A stretch of DNA of 64,000 nucleotides from Bacillota bacterium. Lineage in GTDB: Bacteria; Bacillota_A; Clostridia; Lachnospirales; Lachnospiraceae. The stretch spans positions 434,001 to 498,000 of the forward strand of contig JAEYMU010000053.1 of NCBI GenBank assembly GCA_023407175.1, written 5' to 3'. This document shows, one piece after another, positions 19,801-26,450 of this stretch. Each line of letters starts with the position of its first letter. Within the stretch, counting starts at the first letter, position 1. Both the position numbers and the translations under genes were made by a program. Below the pieces are notes generated by a model. That model saw nothing but the letters and a program-made list of their open reading frames with translations. It made no database searches and was not told where the DNA came from.

Positions 19801-20520
19801 TCCGGCCTCTCTGACTGTACCGATGATTGAATACTTCTCCAGAATTGTAGATGTATTCACAGAATCGGTTATGTAACCAGTATTAGTATCTGCAAAAACA
19901 GTGATACTGCTGCTGCCGGCAGGCACGGTAAGCAAAACCTTGCCGTTATCTCCTACCTCGCCATTACCCCAATCATGGTTGTAAGCAACCTTATAGCCTC
20001 CGTCTCCCAAGGCTACATCGGCTTCCAACTGGGTAAATGTGAAGGTTTTCGCAAAGATACCTCCGCCGAGGTAGGATAGGTCACCATTCGTATCCCCGGG
20101 CGTCCAATTTACTATTCCCACGTCCAGTCCGGTAAAATTACCTACCCAGGTGGCATAGTTCTTGTATACTCCCGTATTGGAAATTGAATTGGTTACTTCT
20201 CCGGTAACCGAATTGTACCTCAGGTAGACACTGGTCTGGGTGGTTTCACCCCAGCTTGTGCTGCCCTTTTCCGCGCCGTTTACATAAATTGTGGCAGATG
20301 AACCCGAGGCGGTACTCACCAGCCCCTCATACATGCCGTTTTGATAAAGTGACAGGGATACGCTTTGGCTGCCAACGACTCCTACTACTTCATCTGTTAC
20401 ATTTCTTACCGCTGTTGTTTCTGCTGCCTGTACCTGTGGAATTGATGGAAACATCGAAAACAACAGGGCCACAATCAGGAGCAGACTGATTGCTTTGTTC
20501 TTTCTCCAGCTTTTTTTCAT
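13822..20520 (-). CDS. Very large secreted amylopullulanase-like GH13 enzyme
   Basis: 2232 residues with a signal peptide (about 1-33). Four related beta-sandwich starch-binding modules of the X25/SusF type lie at about 120-220, 227-320, 350-440 and 463-563. A CBM34-like domain (about 594-700) precedes a GH13 catalytic domain (about 712-1275). Catalytic regions: DGVFNH (D879), GWRLDV (nucleophile D1054), GEEWG (acid/base E1093) and VDSHDT (D1159). Then follow FN3 (about 1360-1453), an Ig-like domain, a second FN3 (about 1580-1676), a CBM20-like module (about 1677-1783), another beta domain, an Asn/Gly/Asp/Thr-rich linker (about 1910-1960), the module shared with the GH16 enzyme, and a Big_2-like end. 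It probably cleaves alpha-1,4 and alpha-1,6 bonds in starch and pullulan; the bond preference is inferred. Confidence 0.92.
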   Translation of the reverse strand: MKKSWRKNKAISLLLIVALLFSMFPSIPQVQAAETTAVRNVTDEVVGVVGSQSVSLSLYQNGMYEGLVSTASGSSATIYVNGAEKGSTSWGETTQTSVYLRYNSVTGEVTNSISNTGVYKNYATWVGNFTGLDVGIVNWTPGDTNGDLSYLGGGIFAKTFTFTQLEADVALGDGGYKVAYNHDWGNGEVGDNGKVLLTVPAGSSSITVFADTNTGYITDSVNTSTILEKYSIIGTVREAGDNNWNPDYDGYDFRAISANLYLYEKEFATPATYEYKYYNRTAGQWDNGSNKSLTTTESNQRVLFLYDKSSGTIYDTVNNYDTIAQALGFPVSGGTDILADTFAAQPGGSAVWRVTGSLGSYDSWNISNTTSVMSHLVGEYYAKSMVLDAGDYEFKFTKNGSWNSAIGSDGIGDNSANFSLHLDEKTKVNFYLNDEMEGLNKVRTNLTSLESQGLQQYTPALEEGGWPRLVGDLQTELGESSDWAPGSSQLMFVDYYFNNTVYKLQRSLPKGAYECKVVFGSDWSGANYGDPTSSNGNLALKIVDGSADVAFTINNAAETKALSHDYKPKDSLYDGAIKTSALYYDSRDITYKKPFGAIKEESEDVTFRFAAEQNDAQLVKLELIDYNDVSRDFDMSVATVLDGKDYWEVTVPKETFSEIGVWSYKFIVIDGTAKYEYGDDASSGGTGAVSEDGQTPYDLTVYDDEYETPDWMKNAVVYQIFPDRFYDGDTSNNHAKDVEGSRGDEVQLFDGDEWSTLPENPRQSEEANKPYYPDATTDGVWSNEFYGGDIEGIREKLSYLQTLGVTAIYLNPVSWAASNHKYDATDYKHLDPMFGEPVYNTPGDSTSGLNYEATKEASDKVYSDFAEVCDELGIHLITDGVFNHVGDDSIYFDRYEKYPEIGAYEYWSRVWQKVEEDDVTQAEAETAVKNYYKSQINPSTGENYTDADFCYISWFDVGPDKVYDSVTGEFVRYAYEGWWGYDSLPVIKAVSAETTNLTNDSSATIAGEHEYNNVSYREEVIGYDLSTATDVTEAMQSANSQRWLYLGASGWRLDVAPDVSDDTWRQFRIAVKSAEGQTDINGNTIEDPVILGEEWGVATDYLLGDMFDSVMNYQFRAALQGFLVDGGDASALNEALEIIRENYPEEAWQAMLNLVDSHDTVRNITKIDNPTWEEENTQNAPDASERAIKLQALTAIFQLSYPGAPTIYYGDEVGVTGTKDPDSRRTFPWERVTEQTDGTYEISDAYADTYGDLFNAYVKAAEVRNAHLDLFATGEIKTAYAEGDVIAYARKSSEEGGLSLINRSDAAIDITADVTDFLPEGLTLADELGSGITGTVVNGTITLHVPAYTGLMMVSTTQLSALPAAPANVTAEASVGTTPQVSLHWDAVEGADGYYVYRTLLEGTEAVRLNSTPVTETSYVDTSVTNGTRYYYYVRSVVDESLSVSSSVVSALPSFEITEVTAPSSVNEVTIGVGKKTDTINVKITVNGLTDDSAYAGREISSISATLGYYLQGSDKASAQFTKLRYLADDGTGKIYTASFEPTVEGTYLYFAKVSVNNGYTYTESLQTSMSAVGNFTLPAPATPALEQPVQESSRVTLNWSVESEDNLSGFEIYRTKLGSENAYEERIAVLDASALTYTDFLVSNDTTYSYRVAAYNSEYNRSTSAIVTVTPKLTMIEVTVRLHIPDKVMPASTDSIYMASDKNGWNASGWLLKKPSGATDNNIVEYTFQIMAGKKIEYKYTRGTWATEALTSNIEGDTTSPGNYGYSSTDTNIRVTVTNQGGNRMLIEDYVLRWVDMPIMITVPRISYYGGTIEYTTTDSSFNLQASVPYGGIFTINGTDINTMQAGALDAYGNVRLNNIPLTVGVNEFVLHIEPTQETREQSWLTDTGRITTQMTASTTIRITRTQASDPGNGGNTDNGNNGNNNGNQNGGDTDTDTGDTDTGNNEGTGDNDSNTKEPVLNGQSVSGWDDILTELNKLVTDLKDGEEAPRVTISMNGASGIPGNILSEVAGKNIDLVLDYGDYTWTINGASIESGDGIVDIYDLSVGDVTNSKVTAGIDKATEEALKASGLKNNNIQIRQLEIAYSGTLPFTANLTLTVPSKYIGKYIFLSYYNEVTKKIKVTAYGVVGEDGKVTLTFKHASSYVLTSINPVLPSVIEKRTIKVGKTYILKPSNALEGAKVTYSLSKKGIVTISKTGKITAKKAGTVTVTTTVVQAGKKYVYKTKITVKK

Positions 20521-20660
20521 AATATCTTCTCCTTATATCTTACTATAGCCTCGAAAAAGCCTTCCAGGAGGTTACCAGTCCCCATGTACCATATGCTTTT
20601 ATCCCAGCTATTGTTTTAGATCCCAAGCAGGCTTGGATATCCTCACTACATTTTTATTAT
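20521..20660 (-). promoter_or_regulatory. Promoter and about 130-nt leader of the GH13 gene
   Basis: On the minus strand a TATAAT lies at the complement of about 20656-20661, placing transcription start about 130 nt before the ATG. The leader includes a small hairpin (CCAAG CCTG CTTGG) and repeats GGGAT-like stretches, then AAGGAG before the start. No known riboswitch consensus was recognised. Confidence 0.35.
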
Positions 20661-20674
20661 ATCACAGATTTTAT

Positions 20675-20727
20675 AAAGCCAAGGAATATTTTTCGAAATT
20701 TTTCGAAAAATATTCCTTGGCTTTTTT
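20675..20727. terminator. Perfect 24-bp hairpin between the hemerythrin and GH13 genes
   Basis: Arms 20675-20698 and 20701-20724 are perfectly complementary with almost no loop; six Ts follow on the plus strand. It probably ends the minus-strand hemerythrin transcript, though the better U-run is on the plus strand. The rest of 20725-20886 shows nothing recognisable. Confidence 0.6.
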
Positions 20728-20886
20728 GTGCACTTTTACCAATTTGTATCTAAAAAAACATAAATAAGGACAAGTAATTAACAACATTTTCCGTAAAATG
20801 GATTGGTTGAAAATTATTTGTCCTTTTCTTCATCCTATAAAAGCATTATCGGTTGCTTTAAACTATCTTTCCGCAATATAACACTG

Positions 20887-21288
20887 CTATGAAATCGATT
20901 TTTGATTCAGATATTCCCCCAGCCTCTTATCGGTATTCATAATATGGATAGACAGCCAGTTCATCAAATAAACCAGCCAATTCTCAATAACATTTTTCGG
21001 CTGCTCCACATCCAGAATATTAAATTTACCCAAATCATAGCGAAATTGGTTATGCTCCTTCACATGCTGTTCCAGCTCCGGATAATCCTGCTCCAGCATA
21101 AGCTGCTCCTCATATTGAAAATGCTCCGTAATATATTGATCCAGCCTGACAATAATTTCATATAGTCCGTTAAAATTATAATCCTGATATTTTACCATTT
21201 TAACAACCTCATTGATGATTGAAATCAATACCTTATGCTGATTATCTATTTCCTGAACATTCACCGAAAAACTAAGTGACCATTCCAT
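20887..21288 (-). CDS. Bacteriohemerythrin
   Basis: 133-residue four-helix diiron O2-binding protein. All seven iron ligands are present with family spacing: H18, H56, E60, H75, H79, H115 and D120. Single-domain bacteriohemerythrins bind O2 reversibly and in anaerobes probably scavenge or sense it. The gene appears monocistronic, bounded by hairpins on both sides (21316-21358 and 20675-20724). The start is supported by the standard N-terminus MEWSLSFSVNVQEIDNQH. Confidence 0.92.
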   Translation of the reverse strand: MEWSLSFSVNVQEIDNQHKVLISIINEVVKMVKYQDYNFNGLYEIIVRLDQYITEHFQYEEQLMLEQDYPELEQHVKEHNQFRYDLGKFNILDVEQPKNVIENWLVYLMNWLSIHIMNTDKRLGEYLNQKSIS

Positions 21289-21315
21289 TCTCTCGTGCCT
21301 CCTCTTCTAAATAAA

Positions 21316-21358
21316 GTGAACCTCTTTACTGCCTATGTTCCATAATCAGAGGTTCACC
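21316..21358 (-). terminator. Terminator after pgcA
   Basis: GTGAACCTCT (21316-21325) pairs with AGAGGTTCAC (21349-21358). On the minus strand the stem is followed by TTTATTTAG. It separates pgcA from the hemerythrin gene. Confidence 0.7.
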
Positions 21359-21381
21359 TTATTCAAAATACCATATTTTAA

Positions 21382-23097
21382 TTAGCTTACAATAAACACT
21401 TCATCACTCATCAGCTTCTTAAGCTTTGTATCCGCGTCTGCCGCACTGCTGCCCTTAACACCGAAATAGAACTTGATCTTCGGTTCTGTTCCGGAGGGTC
21501 TGACCGCGCACCAGGCATCATCATTCAGTTCAAAATAAAGAACATCCGATTTCGGCAGTCCCGTCGGTGTAACTTCTCCGGTGGCAAGATCGGTAATGGT
21601 ATCCTTCTTATAATCCCTAAACTTAAGTACCTTGTAATCTCCCGCAGCCTTTGGAGGATTACTGCGATAGCTTTCCATAATATCCTTGATTTTCTGCATA
21701 CCCTCGATACCCTTTAAGGTAACAGACACCAAATCCTCCTTAAAATAGCCATATTTCTCATATATCTTCTCCATCTGCTGATACAGTGTAATACCCTTGG
21801 TCTTATAATAGGCCGCCGCCTCACATAAGCACATAACAGCCACTACCGCATCCTTGTCTCTTGCATGGGTTCCCACCAGACAGCCATAGCTTTCTTCATA
21901 ACCGAATACATATTCATTGGAGCCAGTCTGTTCAAAGAGCTTAATCTGCTCACCGATATATTTGAAGCCGGTTAAAACCTCAATGAGTCTGGCGTTGTAA
22001 TGCTTTGCAATCAAATCGGACATATTGCCTGTAACAATGGTTTTGATCAAAGCGGAATTCTTAGGCAAAATCCCCTTCTCCGCCTTCTGCGAAAACTCAT
22101 ATTCCGCAATCAGGGCACCGGTCATATTGCCGTTAAAGAGAACAAATTTACCTTCTTCGTCCCTTACCATAATACCAAGGCGGTCCGCATCCGGATCGGT
22201 TGCCAGAATCAGGTCCGCTCCCACCTCATCGGCAAGCTTCTGCGCCAGGACAAATACCTTCGGATCCTCGGGATTCGGATAGCCCACAGTAGAAAATTCA
22301 GAATCGGGAAGCTCCTGCTCTGGAACGACAAATACCTGCTCAAAGCCTAATTCCTTTAATATCCTTCTCACCGGAAGATTACCTGTACCGTGCAAGGGGG
22401 TATAAACAATTTTTAATGCCTTGCCTCCCTCACTGACAGGATTAATGACCAGCTTCTTAAGCTGCTCCATGTATTTATCATCGATTTCCTTACCTATGAT
22501 AGTAAGAAGTCCCTTTGCCAGAGCTTCTTCCTTCGCCATAGTCTTTGCTTCAGAAAAATCGGTAATTGCATTTACCTCACTGATAATCTCAGCATCCTTC
22601 GGATAAGTAATCTGGGCACCATCCTCCCAGTATACCTTATAGCCGTTATATTCGGCAGGATTATGACTTGCAGTTATAACAATACCTGCCACACATCCCA
22701 GCTCTCTTACTGCAAAGGAAAGCTCCGGTGTCGGCCTCAGTGTTTCAAAAAGATAGGCGTGAATCCCATTGGCTGCCAGGCACAGTGCACTGTCAAGTGC
22801 AAACTCCGGCGACATCCTCCTGGAATCATGGGCAATCGCAGCACCCTTACTTTCTCCGCCCTGCTTCAATATCGTATTGGCGAGTCCCTGGGTTGCTCTT
22901 CTTACCGTATATAGATTCATCCGGTTTACGCCGGCTCCCAGAATACCGCGAAGACCTCCCGTACCAAACTCCAGGTCTTTAAAGAATCTTTCCTGTATTT
23001 CTTTATCATTATCCTTAAGGGCAAGAAGCTCTGCTCTGGTTGCCTCATCGAAATAGGGGTTTGTGGTCCATTCCTCGTATTTTTTTAAATAATCCAT
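21382..23097 (-). CDS. pgcA: Phospho-sugar mutase (phosphoglucomutase, PgcA type)
   Basis: About 571 residues, the normal length of Firmicute alpha-phosphoglucomutase. The catalytic phosphoserine is in TASHNPAEYNGYK, the Mg-binding loop is DPDADRLG, the sugar-binding loop is GYEESYG and the phosphate-binding loop is RPSGTEPKIKFYFG. It interconverts glucose-1-P and glucose-6-P, linking glycogen or cell-wall precursor synthesis to glycolysis, which fits with nearby starch-degrading capacity. ATG 23097 gives the usual MDYLKKYEEW start; an in-frame TTG two codons upstream has a better spaced AAGGA, so the start may be 23103. Confidence 0.92.
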   Translation of the reverse strand: MDYLKKYEEWTTNPYFDEATRAELLALKDNDKEIQERFFKDLEFGTGGLRGILGAGVNRMNLYTVRRATQGLANTILKQGGESKGAAIAHDSRRMSPEFALDSALCLAANGIHAYLFETLRPTPELSFAVRELGCVAGIVITASHNPAEYNGYKVYWEDGAQITYPKDAEIISEVNAITDFSEAKTMAKEEALAKGLLTIIGKEIDDKYMEQLKKLVINPVSEGGKALKIVYTPLHGTGNLPVRRILKELGFEQVFVVPEQELPDSEFSTVGYPNPEDPKVFVLAQKLADEVGADLILATDPDADRLGIMVRDEEGKFVLFNGNMTGALIAEYEFSQKAEKGILPKNSALIKTIVTGNMSDLIAKHYNARLIEVLTGFKYIGEQIKLFEQTGSNEYVFGYEESYGCLVGTHARDKDAVVAVMCLCEAAAYYKTKGITLYQQMEKIYEKYGYFKEDLVSVTLKGIEGMQKIKDIMESYRSNPPKAAGDYKVLKFRDYKKDTITDLATGEVTPTGLPKSDVLYFELNDDAWCAVRPSGTEPKIKFYFGVKGSSAADADTKLKKLMSDEVFIVS

Positions 23098-23103
23098 TTC
23101 CAA

Positions 23104-23417
23104 AATTCATCCTTTCATAATACCAATGTAAAGCTATGGAGTAATCCTAAGTCCATATTTTAAGCAATTATACAATAGAATATTTAGTATCATGATACAA
23201 TGCTTTTTTTTGAAATGCAATATCTTTTTATCTATAAAGCTATTATTTTTACCGTACCGTTACTGTTCACACCCCTGCTAAAAACAGCAGTGTTGGGAAC
23301 AATAACGCACTTCGCGATGCACACAAAACGCAAAAGCAGCGTTTTGGCGCTGCAATTCTCCAGTTTTCTGTGACTTTCGCTTTGCTGCACTCACAAATAT
23401 TTCCGAATAAATTTGTG
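23104..23417. other. Intergenic region with pgcA -10, a 12-bp palindrome and several short hairpins
   Basis: No gene seen. A minus-strand TATAAT (complement of 23168-23173) and the perfect palindrome GTATCATGATAC (23187-23198) lie where pgcA would be controlled. Further on are short inverted repeats, including AAAACGC/GCGTTTT near 23327-23347 and CACAAAT/ATTTGTG near 23391-23417. Their role is unclear. Confidence 0.4.
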
Positions 23418-23446
23418 TTGACAAATAGACCATATGCGAATATACT
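23418..23446 (+). promoter_or_regulatory. Promoter of the radical SAM/ABC transporter operon
   Basis: TTGACA (23418-23423), a 17-nt spacer and TATACT (23441-23446) make a near-consensus sigma-A promoter. It gives a leader of about 125 nt before the ATG at 23579. Confidence 0.8.
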
Positions 23447-23503
23447 ATAAAACATACATAACATATAGAATTACTATGAAATAATAAGACTGACTAGAAA
23501 ACT

Positions 23504-23551
23504 AGAGGTCTCAAGGACAGATAACAACAGGTCTGTCCCTGGGATCTTTTT
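23504..23551 (+). terminator. Intrinsic terminator (attenuator) in the leader of the radical SAM operon
   Basis: 18-nt arms (23504-23521 and 23532-23549, with several G.T pairs) enclose a TAACAACAGG loop and are followed by a run of Ts. A competing CTAG/CTAG hairpin at 23493-23504 overlaps the left edge. Lying between promoter and start codon, it looks like a regulated terminator; the signal it senses is unknown. Confidence 0.65.
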
Positions 23552-23578
23552 GTCATCTGACAGAAAGGAAGAAGAGTT

Positions 23579-24832
23579 ATGGCTGAAGCAGAATACGACA
23601 GGGAGTGGAGAAAAAAGGAGCTGGGTTTAAGAGAAGTAATTGAAAAATATCCCCATATCTCCCCCTTTGTTATCATCAAAACCGATGTACAAAGAAGAGG
23701 TGTTATCTATACGGATGCAGCCTTAGATCTGGTTGATGAGAATATCCATCAGACAGTACATAGGAACTTTGCAGGAGAAAAGAATGACAAGGCACCTGTA
23801 TCTTTATTACTTCGGGATGGAACCAGCGTACTTACCGGTGGAAGCTACCGGGGATTATCAACGAAAAGAGATCCCTTCGTGGTAGACGTAGCCGATGGTA
23901 AAATTGTGCTCACTGACAACGGGGAAGTATTTGAGGAGGTAGAATACTGGGAGAAGCCCCGTTTCTATGATAAGGCAACCAGCAGCGGAAAGCCCATGTG
24001 GCAGGTTGCATGGGCGAGACCCCAGAGAATTGATATTAATCCCAATCAATATTGCCAGTTTTGGGAGACACCGGGTCATGGCTGTAAATATTGTTCCATT
24101 GCCGCCGCCTATAAATCCAGTGACAAGGAACAGTTTCTTCTGGTGGATGACATTGCTGAAACCGTAGCAGAAGCCTTGAAGGAAAAAGGCCGGTTTACTA
24201 GTGTCTTTTTAACGGGCGGGACAATTTTAAATGGCAAGGAATTACTTGATGAGGAGGTCGATTACTATATTGCTATTTTAAAACGGATCGGAGAGAATTT
24301 TGGAGGCAGAAAATTCCCCAGTCAGCTCATCGGAACTGCCTTCAACGAACGGCAGTTGAAGAGACTGTACGAGGAAACCGGTTTGATGAGCTATACGGCG
24401 GATATTGAAATTCTTAATGAAGAAAAATTCAATTGGATTTGTCCGGGAAAGGCAGCAAAAATCGGTTATACCGAATGGAAGGAACGCCTGTACAAAGCGA
24501 CAGAAATCTTTGGACGGGGAAATGTCAATACAGGTCTTGTGGTAGGAACAGAAATGGCGACGCCAAAGGGCTTCCAATCGGAGGACGAGGGTGTGGAAGT
24601 AATCCTGGCCGAAGCAGAGGAATTATGCCGGCATGGAGTCAGTCCGGTGGGCTGTGTGTGGACCGTTGCTCCGGGCTCTATCTTTTTCAATCAGAAAACA
24701 CCGTCTTTGGAGTATTATATCAGAATATCCGAGGGACTGGATCAGCTTCGCAGAAAGTACGGTATCAATATTGATATGGATAACTATCGCCGATGCGGCA
24801 ATCATCCTGATACGGATTTATCAAGGATTTGA
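23579..24832 (+). CDS. Radical SAM protein with unusual CX9CX2C cluster motif
   Basis: 417 residues. About 145 N-terminal residues do not match a domain I recognise. The presumed 4Fe-4S motif is C159-X9-C169-X2-C172 within NQYCQFWETPGHGCKYCS, not the common CX3CX2C. The aromatic residue before the last Cys, the downstream FLTGGTI (SAM amino-group motif position) and the alternating alpha/beta pattern support a radical SAM barrel. It is first in a five-gene run with a PNPOx-like flavoprotein and a sulfonate/taurine/NMT1-type importer, so it may act on an imported small molecule. The reaction is unknown; GAAGGAAG precedes the ATG. Confidence 0.75.
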   Translation: MAEAEYDREWRKKELGLREVIEKYPHISPFVIIKTDVQRRGVIYTDAALDLVDENIHQTVHRNFAGEKNDKAPVSLLLRDGTSVLTGGSYRGLSTKRDPFVVDVADGKIVLTDNGEVFEEVEYWEKPRFYDKATSSGKPMWQVAWARPQRIDINPNQYCQFWETPGHGCKYCSIAAAYKSSDKEQFLLVDDIAETVAEALKEKGRFTSVFLTGGTILNGKELLDEEVDYYIAILKRIGENFGGRKFPSQLIGTAFNERQLKRLYEETGLMSYTADIEILNEEKFNWICPGKAAKIGYTEWKERLYKATEIFGRGNVNTGLVVGTEMATPKGFQSEDEGVEVILAEAEELCRHGVSPVGCVWTVAPGSIFFNQKTPSLEYYIRISEGLDQLRRKYGINIDMDNYRRCGNHPDTDLSRI

Positions 24833-24887
24833 GAAAGGTGCACAGGTTGAGAAGAAAAATATTTTCTAACAGCAAAGGGAGATAAGC

Positions 24888-25373
24888 ATGGCAGTTGAAT
24901 TAAATGATGATATTAAGGCCTTATTGCAGGAAAAGGGCACAATAAAGGCAATTGCAAGCGTAGACAGGGAGGGAAATCCTCATGTGACCTATAAGGACTC
25001 TCTTCATATAAATAAGGATGGCAATCTGGAATTTTATGAACTGATTGAGACTTCACAGACCAATAAGAATTTTGTGTCAAGTATCTGGTTTAATCACAAG
25101 GTTGCAATTAATATCCTGGGAAGAGATAAGCGGAGTTATCAGATTAAGGGAACCCCATATAAGGCCATCATTGCAGGCCGGGAATTTCAAAGGCATTATG
25201 ATTTGGTTCAGGAGCAATTCGGTGACATTGACTTATCCACAGTTTGGGTGATAGAGCCGGAAGAAGTAATTGAGGAATCCTTTGAAAAGAGAAGACTGGA
25301 AGAAGAAAAAGCACACCCATTGTTAGGGCATTTGGACCGATGGGTTGTTAATAAAGAAAGTGAGGAAAATTAA
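24888..25373 (+). CDS. PNPOx-like (pyridoxamine 5'-phosphate oxidase family) flavoprotein
   Basis: 161 residues with a split-barrel flavin-binding fold: a start like MAVELNDDIKALLQEKGTIKAIASVDREGNPHV, typical of the PNPOx-like family, and the strand VAINILGRDKRSYQIKGT. Such proteins bind FMN, F420 or haem and reduce diverse substrates. It follows the radical SAM gene by 55 nt with an AAGGGAG site, and its stop codon lies 1 nt before the next start. The function is probably linked to the importer substrate; a true PdxH role is unlikely given the context. Confidence 0.75.
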   Translation: MAVELNDDIKALLQEKGTIKAIASVDREGNPHVTYKDSLHINKDGNLEFYELIETSQTNKNFVSSIWFNHKVAINILGRDKRSYQIKGTPYKAIIAGREFQRHYDLVQEQFGDIDLSTVWVIEPEEVIEESFEKRRLEEEKAHPLLGHLDRWVVNKESEEN

Positions 25374-25374
25374 C

Positions 25375-26439
25375 ATGAAGAAAAAATTCTTAGCCTGGCT
25401 GACTATATTAAGTGTGGTTGGATTAACAGCAGCAGGATGTCAGAAGTCTGAAGACCAGGCAGCAGATACCACTGCCGGGCAGAAAACCAAAGTAACAGAA
25501 GGTGCGGCAGTGTCGGTAACGGAGCAGGCGCAGGACGAACCGGATTATTCCGGATTAGTCATCCGTCTTGCACACCAGCCCGGTCATGCACAGCCTTTAA
25601 TTGCACAGAAGCTGGGTTTATTTGAAGATGAGTTTGCCGATGACGGTATTACTGTTGAATTAAAACAATTTGCATCGGGACCTCCGATTATCGAAGCCTT
25701 TGCAGCAGGTGAGGTCGATTTTGGACTAGTGGGCGATCAGCCGGCAATTCAGGGAAAAGCAAACAATCTTCCCCTCAAAATTATTGGTACTTATGGTTCT
25801 ACTGAAAAAGGAAACGCATTAATTGCAACAAAGGAATCTGGAATTAAAACTCTGGCAGACATCAAGGGAAAGAAAATAGGCTATACGGCAGGCAGCGTAG
25901 GCCACCAATTATTATTAAAATTTCTGGAGTCTGAGGGCTTAACGACAGAGGATGCAGAGCTGGTTAACCTGACTCCCGGCGACATCTATACCTCTCTGGA
26001 AAGTAATGCAATTGATGCTGCTGTTACCTGGGAACCCTATATCACAAACAGCGTAGCGGCAGGTGTCGCCGATATCATTCAGGATGGAACCGGCTATAAA
26101 TATAATGTCAATGTAATTATCGGTGATGAGAGCTTCTTAGACAAGTACCCGGAAATTGCCGCCCGTTTGCTAAAGGTGTTTAATGAGGCAACAGAATGGT
26201 CCAATGATAATGAGGAGGAGAGCCTGCAGATCCTGGCAGATGCCAGCGGCCTTGACGCCTCTGTCTTTGCAGCTTCCTTTGAAAAGTTTGACCGCAGCTT
26301 ATTCCTGGATCAAAAGAAAATTGACTCAATTAAGGAAACAGCCGCATACCTGAAAAAGCAGGGAACAATCAGAAGTGAAGTAGATGTCGATGCTCTTATT
26401 GATTTATCATATTTACAAGAGGCTGGCATCACAGAATAA
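25375..26439 (+). CDS. ABC transporter substrate-binding lipoprotein (SsuA/TauA/NMT1 type)
   Basis: 354 residues with a lipoprotein signal ending in TAAGC (lipobox). The rest is an SsuA/THI5-like periplasmic-binding fold: LAHQPGHAQPLIAQKLGLFEDEFADDGITVELKQFASGPPIIEAFAAGEVDFGLVGDQPAI is the hallmark region (first part cited in pieces; residues about 57-117). The ATG at 25375 was chosen because it starts 1 nt after the preceding stop and gives a standard lipoprotein signal; an upstream in-frame start would overlap that gene. Family members bind sulfonates, taurine, nitrate or pyrimidine precursors, so the ligand is open. Confidence 0.85.
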   Translation: MKKKFLAWLTILSVVGLTAAGCQKSEDQAADTTAGQKTKVTEGAAVSVTEQAQDEPDYSGLVIRLAHQPGHAQPLIAQKLGLFEDEFADDGITVELKQFASGPPIIEAFAAGEVDFGLVGDQPAIQGKANNLPLKIIGTYGSTEKGNALIATKESGIKTLADIKGKKIGYTAGSVGHQLLLKFLESEGLTTEDAELVNLTPGDIYTSLESNAIDAAVTWEPYITNSVAAGVADIIQDGTGYKYNVNVIIGDESFLDKYPEIAARLLKVFNEATEWSNDNEEESLQILADASGLDASVFAASFEKFDRSLFLDQKKIDSIKETAAYLKKQGTIRSEVDVDALIDLSYLQEAGITE

Positions 26440-26450
26440 GAGGGTAAACA

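Noticed and set aside
24888..25373. pdxH (pyridoxal phosphate synthesis)
   Set aside because: Shares the fold only; the length and operon context with a radical SAM protein and importer argue against a housekeeping PdxH.
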